From Sulfurovum sp. UBA1140 (GTDB lineage Bacteria > Campylobacterota > Campylobacteria > Campylobacterales > Sulfurovaceae), in the NCBI GenBank assembly GCA_002311915.1, contig DCAF01000053.1:1164-35162 (forward strand): a DNA stretch of 33,999 nt, in the 5' to 3' direction. The notes below the pieces were generated by a model. That model saw only the letters and a program-made list of their open reading frames with translations, ran no database searches and was not told where the DNA came from. Positions 1 to 7,705 of the stretch are shown here, in pieces; position 1 is the first letter of the stretch, and the number at the start of each line of letters is the position of its first letter. Made by a program: the position numbers and the translations under genes.

Positions 1-38
1 AGGATTGGGAGAGGTTATTGACTAGATTTTCTCTTTCA

Positions 39-1325
39 CTATTTTGATGTAAATGAGAACTCTGTCATAAAGTTCTCTAAAGGTTTAATAACAAATTTTC
101 CATCGCTATAAAGCTCTGTAAGGCTATTTTTTAGTGGTACAATACCCCAAACAACACCCTTAATATATGCCCCTTGGGTAGAGATGGTTGCTTTTTTTAG
201 TTCAGCATTTTTTCCCATTGCTTTAAATATTTTATTTGAAGCCGATGCCAACTCTATATTGGTTTGATGGGCAGTAATCTGTCTCTCTTTTAACGAAAGT
301 CGTTTAGAAGTGGTACTGTTTTTCATATGAAAATAACCACCCATTGCCAAACTAAGCAGTAGTGGTAAAATTGAGAAAAAAGAGGTTTTTTTATGGATAT
401 TCTCTTTCGCATTAAATCCGAAAATTGCTTTAAATAGATTAACTATAGGGTTTCCATGTTTATCTTTTAATTTAATATCTTGTAAGTTATCTGTAGAGAC
501 CTTCTTGGTTTCCCTTTTTGATGTGGCTTTGTTAGAGGTAGGGTTACTGCTCCTTTCGCTCTCTTTTTTACTCGATGGGGTTTTTGTGAAGTTGATTTTT
601 TCAATTTTTTTAGAAGATTTGATATAACTACTGTTAGCAATCTCTTGAGAAGATGCCATACTGTGTAGTAGGGTGTGAATACTACTTTGTGTTAAAGTAA
701 TGTGCATCGATAACTCTTCTCGTAATACTTTAAGCAGTTTAGGAGACTCATCTGAGACCAACATCTCTAAGTTATCAGCAAAGGTATAAGAGATTTTAAA
801 ATAGGCTTGCATACTTTTATAAACCCGTTCTGCAACCTGTTTTTCACTTAAGCCTCGGGTACCAATCGTCCAGCTCTGATGAATTTTGTCAGAGGTTGCA
901 AACATCATAAAAAGTTTTCGGTCAAAAAGACCAATAACTAGTTTGAGTTCACTGTTTAGTATAGATTTATACTGCTGATAAAGTATGGTAAAAGGTGAAA
1001 AATATAGTGTGGTAGGAACATCCCCAACATCAATATTATCTTGAATGACATAGTTGTTTTTAAATATCTCTGCTGATGCTCTATTTCTATCTTCTTTTTG
1101 AGCAATAGACTGTTTAGCAAGTAAAGAGATGGAGATAATTTGGTTGTTTGGGTGGTCTGCTTGAATGGTACGAATACGCTCTATAAATTTTGCTTTATCA
1201 CTCTCGTGAAATTGCTCTATCTCTCTTGGAATAACCCCATCATTGGTTTGAATGGCATAATTTAAAAAATAGAACTCTCTCTCTTTATAATGGGTGATGG
1301 TTACATATTGCTCTTGATTACTCAT
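39..1325 (-). CDS. Unrecognised one-pass membrane protein, possibly a GspL/PilM-like assembly factor
   Basis: I do not recognise this 428-residue protein. Residues 1-225 look like a folded soluble domain with no signal peptide. Residues about 235-290 are a low-complexity Ser/Lys/Thr-rich linker. A single hydrophobic segment at about 316-333 (core ILPLLLSLAMGGYF) is followed by a C-terminal domain of about 95 residues that should lie in the periplasm. A cytoplasmic domain, linker, one membrane helix and small outer domain is the plan of GspL/MshI/PilM-PilN-type assembly proteins and of some Campylobacterota competence (Cts) proteins, but I see no diagnostic motif, so this is only a suggestion. 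The ATG has a GGAG-type ribosome site just upstream, and a TATACT box lies at 1375-1380. Downstream genes fall outside the window. The reading frame is certain; the function is unknown. Confidence 0.75.
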   Translation of the reverse strand: MSNQEQYVTITHYKEREFYFLNYAIQTNDGVIPREIEQFHESDKAKFIERIRTIQADHPNNQIISISLLAKQSIAQKEDRNRASAEIFKNNYVIQDNIDVGDVPTTLYFSPFTILYQQYKSILNSELKLVIGLFDRKLFMMFATSDKIHQSWTIGTRGLSEKQVAERVYKSMQAYFKISYTFADNLEMLVSDESPKLLKVLREELSMHITLTQSSIHTLLHSMASSQEIANSSYIKSSKKIEKINFTKTPSSKKESERSSNPTSNKATSKRETKKVSTDNLQDIKLKDKHGNPIVNLFKAIFGFNAKENIHKKTSFFSILPLLLSLAMGGYFHMKNSTTSKRLSLKERQITAHQTNIELASASNKIFKAMGKNAELKKATISTQGAYIKGVVWGIVPLKNSLTELYSDGKFVIKPLENFMTEFSFTSK

Positions 1326-1374
1326 AATTTTACTCCTACTTTATAAATTCTAATATGTTATTTTTAATTAATAG

Positions 1375-1380
1375 AGTATA
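1375..1380 (-). promoter_or_regulatory. Putative -10 box for the 39-1325 gene
   Basis: On the minus strand this reads TATACT, about 50 bases upstream of the start codon. No convincing -35 is visible, as is usual for sigma-70 promoters in Campylobacterota. It lies in the 220-base gap 1326-1545, which is otherwise very AT-rich; I see nothing else well supported there. Confidence 0.35.
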
Positions 1381-1545
1381 GCCTACTTTTTATAACTAAC
1401 AGCTTATGTTATTTATTATTTTTTTATATTTAAATTTAGATGCTCTATCTTCTTAATTTCCCACTCTTTAGGTGGTTTAAAATAATATAAAATTTAAGCT
1501 TTATTTAAACTTTAAAGTAGAGACTAATTGTAGTAATTTATAGTT

Positions 1546-2184
1546 TTAGAGTGAGTCTCTGTTCATCTCTGCTTGAAGATGTTTTTTTGCCTCTTCTCGC
1601 TCCATTCCATCAAGTTGTATAATTTTATGATAAATATCAATTTTACTAAATGGTTTAGGAATAAGAAAGCCATCCCAACTTTTTAGTTGCCAATAAGCGT
1701 TTGGTTGATAGTTAACCACCATAATAGGAAGCTTAGAACGCAATGCCAGTGCTACTGCACCATCACTCATGCTTTTTTTGGGACCTCGTGGACCATCAGG
1801 TGTAATCATAATGGTTTCTCCATTCTTAATGGCTTTTATCGCAGAAATTAGCACACTTTTTGCCCCACGTTTTGAAGAACCTCTAAGACCTTTAATCTTA
1901 AATAGCCCCAATGTTTTAGCAATAAGTTCTCCATTAAAATGTTGAGAGATAATGGCTGAGGTGGGTTGGTCTTTTCTAAGTTTTCGATAGACTTGTGGAG
2001 AGATAAAAAGCTCTCCATGCCAAGTCACAGCGATGCACTGTCCCTCTATTGGTTCATCTATAAAATGGTACCGTTTTCTATAGCTTAACCATAAAAAACG
2101 CATGATCCAAAATATAAGGGTAGGAATAAAGATAACGCCCAGTTTTCGTAAAAATTTTTTACGCCAATGTATCTCTTTTTCCAC
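1546..2184 (-). CDS. DUF374 lysophospholipid acyltransferase-like membrane protein
   Basis: This 212-residue protein belongs to the DUF374 family, related to the LPLAT/lipid A acyltransferases that move acyl chains onto membrane lipids. An N-terminal hydrophobic segment (about residues 12-34) should anchor it in the inner membrane. The family signatures are visible: WHGEL near residue 55, the RGSSKRGA block near 102-109, and ITPDGPRGP near 128. The start is GTG at 2184, whose G is the last base of the miaB stop codon (TAGTG). Translation is therefore probably coupled to miaB, and no strong ribosome site is seen. H. pylori has the same order (HP0268-HP0269-HP0270 region). The acyl substrate is not known; a role in lipid A or phospholipid remodelling is inferred from the family. 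Confidence 0.85.
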   Translation of the reverse strand: MEKEIHWRKKFLRKLGVIFIPTLIFWIMRFLWLSYRKRYHFIDEPIEGQCIAVTWHGELFISPQVYRKLRKDQPTSAIISQHFNGELIAKTLGLFKIKGLRGSSKRGAKSVLISAIKAIKNGETIMITPDGPRGPKKSMSDGAVALALRSKLPIMVVNYQPNAYWQLKSWDGFLIPKPFSKIDIYHKIIQLDGMEREEAKKHLQAEMNRDSL

Positions 2185-3479
2185 TAGAGTATAATGCCAT
2201 TAAGTGCACCCCTAGAGGTTTTGATAACTTTTACTTTTTGGATGCTCCCCAAAAGATCTTCGCTACCCTCTACAAAAAAAAGTTTTCCATCATCGGCTCT
2301 TCCCGAGACTCTTCCTCCTGATTTTAGTTCATCAAAATAGACTTGATGCTCTGCATCCATCTGTGCATTCATAATTTCATCTACAATTTCGGTATGTCGT
2401 GCTTGGAGTCGTGTTAATCTTTTGGAAGCTATCTTGTTAGAGATTTGATTTTCATACTCGGCGGCTGCCGTGTGGGGGCGTGGAGAGTATTTAAATGAAA
2501 ATAGTTGCTCAAAACGTACTGCTTCAAGCACCTCCATTGTCTCTTCAAAATCAGCATCTGACTCATTGGGAAACCCAACAATAATATCTGTGGAAATGGT
2601 TGCTTCTGGGCAGAGTTTTCGTATTTTGGCACATCGGTTTAAAAACCACTCTTTGCTGTACCCTCGTTTCATCTCTTTTAATAATGAGGTAGAACCACTT
2701 TGAAGTGGTACATGAATCTGCTTACATATTTTAGGGTTATGTGCAAACTCTTCTAAAAACTCATTATCCATATGTAGAGGATGAGGTGAGGTAAAACGAA
2801 TACGTTCTAAGCCTTCAATCTGACTTACCTTTTGTAACAGTTCGGTAAAATTACATTTAGACTCTTTTGAACTAAAGTATTTACCATAGTTATTGACATT
2901 TTGTCCCAGTAGCATCACCTCTTTAGCACCAGTGGCAACTGCTTTTTCAATTTCACGAATAATCAATTCGGAAGGAATAGAGACTTCATCTCCACGTGTC
3001 GCGGGGACAATACAGTAGGTACAAGATTTATCACACCCCATCGAAATATTAATCATGGCTTTAAATGGGTGGGTTCGGTATTCACCAAAGGCATATAGGC
3101 TATCATCATGGTCAATATCTACTTCAACGGCATGTTTTACATCAATAATTTTTGAGAGTTTAGAGACATTTCTTGCACCCAAAACAAAATCAACCGAGGG
3201 GGCTCGTTTGATAATATCTTTTCCCAAGTGAGAAGCGGTACAACCTGTAACACCAATTTTGGCAGAAGGTTTTTTGTATTTCTTAAAAACACCAATTTCA
3301 GAGAAGAGTTTAGAGACAGGTTTTTCACGAACACTACAGGTATTAATAATAATTAAATCTGCCTCTTTCAAGTTAGAAGTTAATGCATATGGCTCTTTTT
3401 GATTAAGCTCCGCAATCATATGTTCGCTATCGCGAACATTCATAGCACACCCTAGGGTTTCTATATAAAGTTTTTTCAT
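2184..3479 (-). CDS. miaB: tRNA-2-methylthio-N6-dimethylallyladenosine synthase MiaB
   Basis: MiaB is a radical-SAM methylthiotransferase that adds a methylthio group to N6-isopentenyl-adenosine at tRNA position 37. The 431-residue protein has normal family length. The N-terminal UPF0004 domain carries the cluster cysteines C11, C48 and C80. The radical-SAM CxxxCxxC motif lies at C149, C153 and C156, within MGCDKSCTYCIVPATRG. The C-terminal part (about 370-431) fits the TRAM RNA-binding domain. It lies between the HP0268-type gene (17-base gap) and the DUF374 gene (1-base overlap), as in Helicobacter, so the three are probably one operon. It could be the related MtaB or RimO, but the GQNVNNYG block after the cluster and the overall length favour MiaB. 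Confidence 0.95.
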   Translation of the reverse strand: MKKLYIETLGCAMNVRDSEHMIAELNQKEPYALTSNLKEADLIIINTCSVREKPVSKLFSEIGVFKKYKKPSAKIGVTGCTASHLGKDIIKRAPSVDFVLGARNVSKLSKIIDVKHAVEVDIDHDDSLYAFGEYRTHPFKAMINISMGCDKSCTYCIVPATRGDEVSIPSELIIREIEKAVATGAKEVMLLGQNVNNYGKYFSSKESKCNFTELLQKVSQIEGLERIRFTSPHPLHMDNEFLEEFAHNPKICKQIHVPLQSGSTSLLKEMKRGYSKEWFLNRCAKIRKLCPEATISTDIIVGFPNESDADFEETMEVLEAVRFEQLFSFKYSPRPHTAAAEYENQISNKIASKRLTRLQARHTEIVDEIMNAQMDAEHQVYFDELKSGGRVSGRADDGKLFFVEGSEDLLGSIQKVKVIKTSRGALNGIIL

Positions 3480-3496
3480 TAATTCACTGTCTCTAT

Positions 3497-3736
3497 CTAT
3501 TTAACAATATGAACTTCATAAATAAACTCATCCTCATTTAATCCAAACTTCACTTCACGCATGTAAACAGAGAACTCCTTCTCTTCAAAATACTCAATTA
3601 GCATCTTTAACTCTTTATGCGAATTCTCTTTATCAAAATAGAATATTGATTTTTTCTCCAAATCTTCTTCAATTTTTGTTAGCTCAATTAACTTTGGTTT
3701 AGCTGTAATCGAAGCCCTTGCTAATTTCAATTTCAT
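3497..3736 (-). CDS. HP0268-family small protein, putative nuclease
   Basis: This 79-residue protein matches the Campylobacterota-specific HP0268 family. The shared features are an N-terminal MKLKLA, a central KSIFYFDKENSHKELK and a C-terminal EFIYEVHIVK. The H. pylori protein has been reported as a compact alpha/beta protein with DNA-nicking and RNase activity; whether this copy is active cannot be told from sequence. A weak GGATTGG ribosome site precedes the ATG. It is the first gene of the probable operon with miaB and the DUF374 gene, downstream of a TATAAT box at 3787-3792. Linkage to a tRNA-modification gene is conserved with Helicobacter and may hint at RNA metabolism. Confidence 0.8.
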   Translation of the reverse strand: MKLKLARASITAKPKLIELTKIEEDLEKKSIFYFDKENSHKELKMLIEYFEEKEFSVYMREVKFGLNEDEFIYEVHIVK

Positions 3737-3786
3737 TTTTCCAATCCTTAAATAACATATAACATCAATTTTTTATGTTTAAAATT

Positions 3787-3792
3787 ATTATA
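3787..3792 (-). promoter_or_regulatory. Putative -10 box of the HP0268-like/miaB/DUF374 operon
   Basis: The minus strand reads TATAAT about 50 bases upstream of the HP0268-like start. It lies in the 169-base divergent region shared with nusA, back to back with the nusA box at 3820-3825. No -35 is recognisable. Confidence 0.45.
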
Positions 3793-3819
3793 CCCATTTT
3801 ACTTAAAGGTTAGTTTAGC

Positions 3820-3825
3820 TATAAT
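3820..3825 (+). promoter_or_regulatory. Putative -10 box for nusA
   Basis: A perfect TATAAT preceded by a T-rich stretch, as in Campylobacterota sigma-70 promoters. It would give a leader of about 75 bases before the nusA start. The leader contains no clear hairpin. Confidence 0.5.
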
Positions 3826-3905
3826 TTAACTCTTCTGACAACGGACAAATTCACACACTTTTGTAACACATTGTTAAGTTTTATAGTTTTAAAAAAGGAT
3901 TAAAT

Positions 3906-5048
3906 ATGGAAAAAATTGTTGATATTATTGAGGCGATGGCTCATGAAAAAAATTTACCTCTTGAGGTAGCAGTAGATGCTTTTAGAGAGGCACTTGTAAA
4001 GACTGCAAAACGGTGTGTTAGCTACTCATCACACTTTGAAGCAACGGTAGATATGGATAGAAAAGATTATCGCGTAGAGCAGATTATTACGGTAGTTAAG
4101 GATAGTGATGAACGATTTGAAACCGAACCTGATAGCGTTATTTCGTTAGATGAAGCCCAAGATGAATATGGATCAGATATTGAACTAGGAGATGAGCTTA
4201 GAAGTGATTTTATTTTAGAAGAGCATGGAAGAACGGCATCATATAACCTATTTAGAGAGCTACAATATCATATTCAACGACAAGTAGAGCAGACTCTTTT
4301 TGAAAAATATCGAGAAAAAGTAGGTCAAGTGATGATTGGTACGGTTAATCGTGTTGATGATAAAGAGAATACTTTTATTGAAATTGGTGAGTTAAAAGGT
4401 ATTTTAAGTCAACGAAACCGTATTAAAGGTGAAAAGTTTAAATTAGGGGATACTGTTAAAGCTCTTCTTCGTTATGTTAGTATAGACCCTGAATTTGGTA
4501 TGTTCTTAGAGTTAACCCGAACTTCACCAAAATTTTTAGAGAAATTAATGGAAAAAGAGGTACCTGAAATTGCCGATGAGACTGTAGAGATTGTGGCTTC
4601 GGCTAGAATTCCTGGTCAACGGGCTAAAATATCTCTTAAGACAGATTTCCCTAATATTGACCCTATTGGTGCAGCGGTGGGTGTTAAAGGTATTAGAATT
4701 AATGCAGTTAGTTCAGAACTTAATGGTGAAAATATAGATTGTGTAGAGCATTCACCTATTCCAGAAGTTTTTATTACCAGAGCTTTATCTCCAGCGATTA
4801 TTCAGAGTCTAAAAATTACCAATGGGAAAGAGAAAAAAGTTTTGGTAAATATTACGGGTGACCAAAAAGCCAAAGCGATTGGAAGAAGTGGTATTAATAT
4901 TCGTTTGGCATCAATGCTTACAGGGTACACCATTGAACTTAATGAGATTGAAGGTATTACCGATCGAACAGGTGAACGTAGTGGAAAAACTTTTGGTGAA
5001 ATTGAAAAAACAACCAATACCGACGCATTGGCAGATTTATTTAAATAG
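3906..5048 (+). CDS. nusA: Transcription termination/antitermination factor NusA
   Basis: NusA binds RNA polymerase and nascent RNA and modulates pausing, intrinsic termination and antitermination. In the 380-residue protein, residues 1-125 are the polymerase-binding N-terminal domain. About 138-200 is the S1 domain, with GTVNRVDD and GDTVKALLRYV. Two KH domains follow, the second holding AIGRSGINIRLASMLTG. It ends soon after KH2 and lacks the C-terminal acidic repeats of E. coli NusA (about 495 residues), which is normal outside the gamma-proteobacteria. AAGGAT precedes the ATG. The usual partners rimP and infB are not adjacent, so the gene stands alone here, about 70 bases ahead of exbB, which has its own promoter-like box. 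Confidence 0.96.
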   Translation: MEKIVDIIEAMAHEKNLPLEVAVDAFREALVKTAKRCVSYSSHFEATVDMDRKDYRVEQIITVVKDSDERFETEPDSVISLDEAQDEYGSDIELGDELRSDFILEEHGRTASYNLFRELQYHIQRQVEQTLFEKYREKVGQVMIGTVNRVDDKENTFIEIGELKGILSQRNRIKGEKFKLGDTVKALLRYVSIDPEFGMFLELTRTSPKFLEKLMEKEVPEIADETVEIVASARIPGQRAKISLKTDFPNIDPIGAAVGVKGIRINAVSSELNGENIDCVEHSPIPEVFITRALSPAIIQSLKITNGKEKKVLVNITGDQKAKAIGRSGINIRLASMLTGYTIELNEIEGITDRTGERSGKTFGEIEKTTNTDALADLFK

Positions 5049-5088
5049 AGCATTAAGTTTTATCAAGTGAAGTAGATCATTTGTTGAG

Positions 5089-5094
5089 TATAAT
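5089..5094 (+). promoter_or_regulatory. Putative -10 box of exbB-exbD-tonB
   Basis: TATAAT lies 28 bases upstream of the preferred exbB ATG, in the 73-base gap after nusA. I see no Fur-box-like 19-bp inverted repeat around it, so iron control is not evident here. Confidence 0.45.
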
Positions 5095-5121
5095 TATCAT
5101 AATTTTTAAAGGATAACAGTG

Positions 5122-5556
5122 ATGGATATAGAACTCTTAAGTGAACTGGTTGATTATGGAATATTGGGACTACTTGGGTTTATGAGTTTCTTGGTACTCT
5201 TTTTTTGGATAGAGAGACTACTTTTTTACAGAAGTGTTAAAGTAGAAACCTACACAACTCAAGAGGCTTTAGAGCTTGATATTACCAATAACCTCTCAAT
5301 TATCTCTAGTTTTGGGGCGAACGCTCCTTATATTGGACTGTTGGGGACAGTCTTAGGAATTATTATTACTTTTTATACGCTGGGGCAGACAGGTGAGATG
5401 GATGTTAAAAATATTATGACCTCTTTGGCTCTGGCACTTAAAGCAACAGCTATGGGGTTGGTGGTTGCCATTCCTGCTATCTTTTTTTACAATCATCTTA
5501 ATCGAAAAGTAGAAGTTATCCTTACGAAATGGGTGATATATCAAAAGGAGCAGTAA
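5122..5556 (+). CDS. exbB: ExbB, TonB-system proton-channel subunit (short epsilon type)
   Basis: ExbB assembles with ExbD into the inner-membrane proton channel that energises TonB. This 144-residue form matches the short ExbB typical of Helicobacter and relatives, lacking the long N-terminus of E. coli ExbB. Membrane segments are at about 9-33, 62-84 and 100-125. The conserved MotA/TolQ/ExbB block is visible as GANAPYIGLLGTVLGII followed by ALALKATAMGLVVAIPA. I chose the ATG at 5122 because AAAGGA ends 8 bases before it; a GTG three bases upstream is also open. Its stop overlaps the exbD start by one base (TAATG), so translation is coupled. Confidence 0.92.
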   Translation: MDIELLSELVDYGILGLLGFMSFLVLFFWIERLLFYRSVKVETYTTQEALELDITNNLSIISSFGANAPYIGLLGTVLGIIITFYTLGQTGEMDVKNIMTSLALALKATAMGLVVAIPAIFFYNHLNRKVEVILTKWVIYQKEQ

Positions 5557-5939
5557 TGCGACGAACAGAAAAGTTTGATTCGATTAATGTGGTTCCTTTT
5601 ATTGACATTATGCTGGTATTGCTGGTGATTATCTTGACCACGGCTTCATTTGTACAGACAGGGCTTATTAAGCTGGATTTGCCCACTTCAAGTTCTGAAA
5701 TAGAAGAGAAACCTAAAAAAGAGCTCAAAATTTCTATTAAAAAAAGTGGTGAGATATTTTTTGACAAAGAGAAAATTGATAAAGAAGAGGTTGAAGAAAA
5801 ACTCTTAACACATAGTAAAGATCAACCCATTCATCTCTATTGTGATAAAGAGGCAGAGTTTTCAGAGTTTATATTTTTATTGGATATTTTAAAAAAGAAT
5901 CACTATGAAAATTTAGGAATTGTTACTAAAAATGAGTAA
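5556..5939 (+). CDS. exbD: ExbD, TonB-system proton-channel subunit
   Basis: ExbD provides the membrane-embedded acidic residue of the ExbBD proton channel. The 127-residue protein has one N-terminal membrane helix (about 13-35) beginning with NVVPFIDIMLVLLVI. Asp17 is the equivalent of the essential E. coli Asp25. The rest (about 45-127) is the periplasmic domain. I chose the ATG at 5556 over an upstream in-frame ATG at 5529 because AAAAGGAG at 5543-5550 fits it and it overlaps the exbB stop in the TAATG form. TonB begins inside its 3' end. Confidence 0.92.
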   Translation: MRRTEKFDSINVVPFIDIMLVLLVIILTTASFVQTGLIKLDLPTSSSEIEEKPKKELKISIKKSGEIFFDKEKIDKEEVEEKLLTHSKDQPIHLYCDKEAEFSEFIFLLDILKKNHYENLGIVTKNE

Positions 5940-6741
5940 AATTAATTATGCTTCATCATTTTTAATAACCACCACCATTTATACTCTTTTGGGTGTGACC
6001 TATTTGAGTGTTGTCAATTTAGAAGCACCTAAAAAAGAGAAACCAAAGCAGGTTATTAAAGTGGTATTGCTTACTCCTCCTAAAAAAGTAGTGCCTCCAC
6101 CTGTTGCAACGCCTCTTCCTTTGCCACCACCTAAAATTGAATCCAAACCAAAACCCAAACCTAAAAAAATTATCAAAAAGATTAAGCCAAAGCCCAAAAA
6201 AGTGGTTAAAAAAGTTAAGCCAAAGCCAAAACCCAAGCCTAAGCCTAAAAAAGTTATCAAAAAAATAGAACCTAAAAAGGTAGTTAAAAAACCAACACCA
6301 ACAGCAGAACCTATTATTGAAGAGGTTTATTATGAACCTGAACCGATAATTGAAGAGATTTATACCCCACCACCAGTGGTTAGAAAAGCTCCTAAAGAAG
6401 CAGTGGTGGTTGCTAAAAAAGCTCCACCCCCACCACCTAAAATTGATTTAGAAGCAGAAAAAAATAGTTTTTTGAGGGGGATACGTGCCAATATTAATGC
6501 CAATAAACGGTATCCTTCTATTGCTAAACGAAGGGGAATGCAGGGAACGGTATGGGTTGTATTTAATATTCAAAGTGATGGGAGTGCCTCGGAAATTCGT
6601 GCTTCGGGAGCCTCTAAACTTTTAAGAAGGGCTGCTAAAAAAGCCATAGAAAAGAGCTTTCCTGTAAGCATACCCTCTTCGCTTTTATCTAAAATTCCTA
6701 TTAATAATATCTCTATTAATATTGATTTTAGATTACAATAA
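5932..6741 (+). CDS. tonB: TonB energy-transducing protein with long Lys/Pro-rich spacer
   Basis: TonB spans the periplasm and passes ExbBD energy to outer-membrane receptors. The 269-residue protein has an N-terminal membrane helix (about 8-25). A very long Lys/Pro-rich region (about 33-170) follows, with many KPKPK and PKKVVKK units and acidic EPIIEEVY-type stretches. The C-terminal TonB domain (about 190-269) contains YPSIAKRRGMQGTVWVVF. The ATG at 5932 overlaps exbD by 8 bases; a TTG at 5920 in the same frame is less likely. The spacer is encoded by near-repetitive CCTAAA/AAGCC runs that could expand or contract. No receptor gene lies in the window, so the cargo (iron, nickel, cobalamin or other) is not indicated. 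Confidence 0.9.
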   Translation: MSKINYASSFLITTTIYTLLGVTYLSVVNLEAPKKEKPKQVIKVVLLTPPKKVVPPPVATPLPLPPPKIESKPKPKPKKIIKKIKPKPKKVVKKVKPKPKPKPKPKKVIKKIEPKKVVKKPTPTAEPIIEEVYYEPEPIIEEIYTPPPVVRKAPKEAVVVAKKAPPPPPKIDLEAEKNSFLRGIRANINANKRYPSIAKRRGMQGTVWVVFNIQSDGSASEIRASGASKLLRRAAKKAIEKSFPVSIPSSLLSKIPINNISINIDFRLQ

Positions 6742-6747
6742 TTATCT

Positions 6748-6755
6748 GCTATAAT
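6748..6755 (+). promoter_or_regulatory. Extended -10 promoter for ppaC-nnrS
   Basis: GCTATAAT with the upstream T forms TGCTATAAT, an extended -10 element, directly after tonB and about 33 bases before the ppaC start. The same TGCTATAAT core lies before pepD and ppk1 in this window. Confidence 0.5.
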
Positions 6756-6787
6756 GCCAAAAATTTTTTATATATTAAGGAGTTGCC

Positions 6788-7705
6788 ATGGCAACCTATA
6801 TTTTTGGTCACACCACTCCAGACTCTGACTCTATTGTTGGGGCCATAGCCCTTTCCTATCTTAAACAAGAATTGGGAGAAGATACGATTGCTGTACGTCA
6901 AGGAGAGATTAATCCCGAGACAGCTTTTATTTTAGAACGGTTTAATTTCCAAGCCCCTGAATTAAAAACAAGCTTTGCAGGAGAAGATGTCTATCTTGTT
7001 GATTTTTCTGATTTGGCTCAAAGCCCAGCAGACATTAAAGAGGCAAATATTTTAGGTATTGTTGATCACCATAAACTAGGAGACATCACCACCTCAACCC
7101 CACTAGAGTGTTGGATTCGTCCTGTTGGTTGCTCTAATACCATTATTAAGCAGATGTTTGATTACCATAATATTACTATTCCTAAAGATATTGCAGGAAT
7201 GATGATGTGTGCAATTTTAAGTGATACGGTTATCTACAAATCACCAACTTCTACCAAAGAGGATACCAAAGCGTGTAAAGAGTTGGCAGATATTGTGGGT
7301 ATTGAAGACTTTAAAGCGTTGGGGATGGAGATGTTTATTGTGAAGTCCAATGTACTCTCTGCAACAAAAAGAGAACTGGTACTAAGAGACTTTAAAGATT
7401 TTAATATGGGTCAAGCAAAAATAGGTGTGGGTCAGCTTGAAGTCGTTGATTTGAGTGTTTTTGATAACATGAAAGAGGAACTCTTTGAAGCGATGCAACA
7501 GATTAAAGAAGAGGGCGAACGACATACCGTACTTTTATTACTTACCGATATTATGGTGGTGGGTTCTCAACTGCTGGTACTTAGTGATGATGGTTCAAAA
7601 ATTGAAGAAGCGTTTAATGTTAAGCTAGAGAATAATCAGGTCTGGTTAGACAAAGTATTGAGTCGAAAAAAACAGATTATCCCTTTTTTAGAGAAGCTAT
7701 TTTAA
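6788..7705 (+). CDS. ppaC: Manganese-dependent inorganic pyrophosphatase (DHH family II)
   Basis: This cytoplasmic enzyme splits pyrophosphate into two phosphates and so drives biosynthetic reactions. The 305-residue length is standard for family II. Metal-binding motifs of the DHH fold are visible: FGHTTPDSDS with H8, D12 and D14, VDFSDL with D71, and the name-giving DHH at 92-94. The later SDTVIYKSPTST block supplies another metal/phosphate site. The C-terminal DHHA2 domain runs from about 190. AAGGAG lies 7 bases before the ATG. The stop is immediately followed by the nnrS ATG with no intervening base, so the two are co-transcribed and probably co-translated. Confidence 0.93.
   Translation: MATYIFGHTTPDSDSIVGAIALSYLKQELGEDTIAVRQGEINPETAFILERFNFQAPELKTSFAGEDVYLVDFSDLAQSPADIKEANILGIVDHHKLGDITTSTPLECWIRPVGCSNTIIKQMFDYHNITIPKDIAGMMMCAILSDTVIYKSPTSTKEDTKACKELADIVGIEDFKALGMEMFIVKSNVLSATKRELVLRDFKDFNMGQAKIGVGQLEVVDLSVFDNMKEELFEAMQQIKEEGERHTVLLLLTDIMVVGSQLLVLSDDGSKIEEAFNVKLENNQVWLDKVLSRKKQIIPFLEKLF

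Noticed and set aside
1519..1560. AGAGACT...AGTCTCT inverted repeat at the DUF374 gene end as a terminator
   Set aside because: Only 7 bp, with a 28-base loop and no U-tract on the minus strand; probably chance.
6000..6260. Antisense frame rich in Gly/Leu/Phe across tonB
   Set aside because: It is the mirror of the Lys/Pro repeat codons and has no independent signals.
6727..6743. TTGATTTTAGATTACAA as an FNR-type site for ppaC-nnrS
   Set aside because: The half-sites do not fit TTGA-N6-TCAA, and the sequence overlaps the tonB 3' end.
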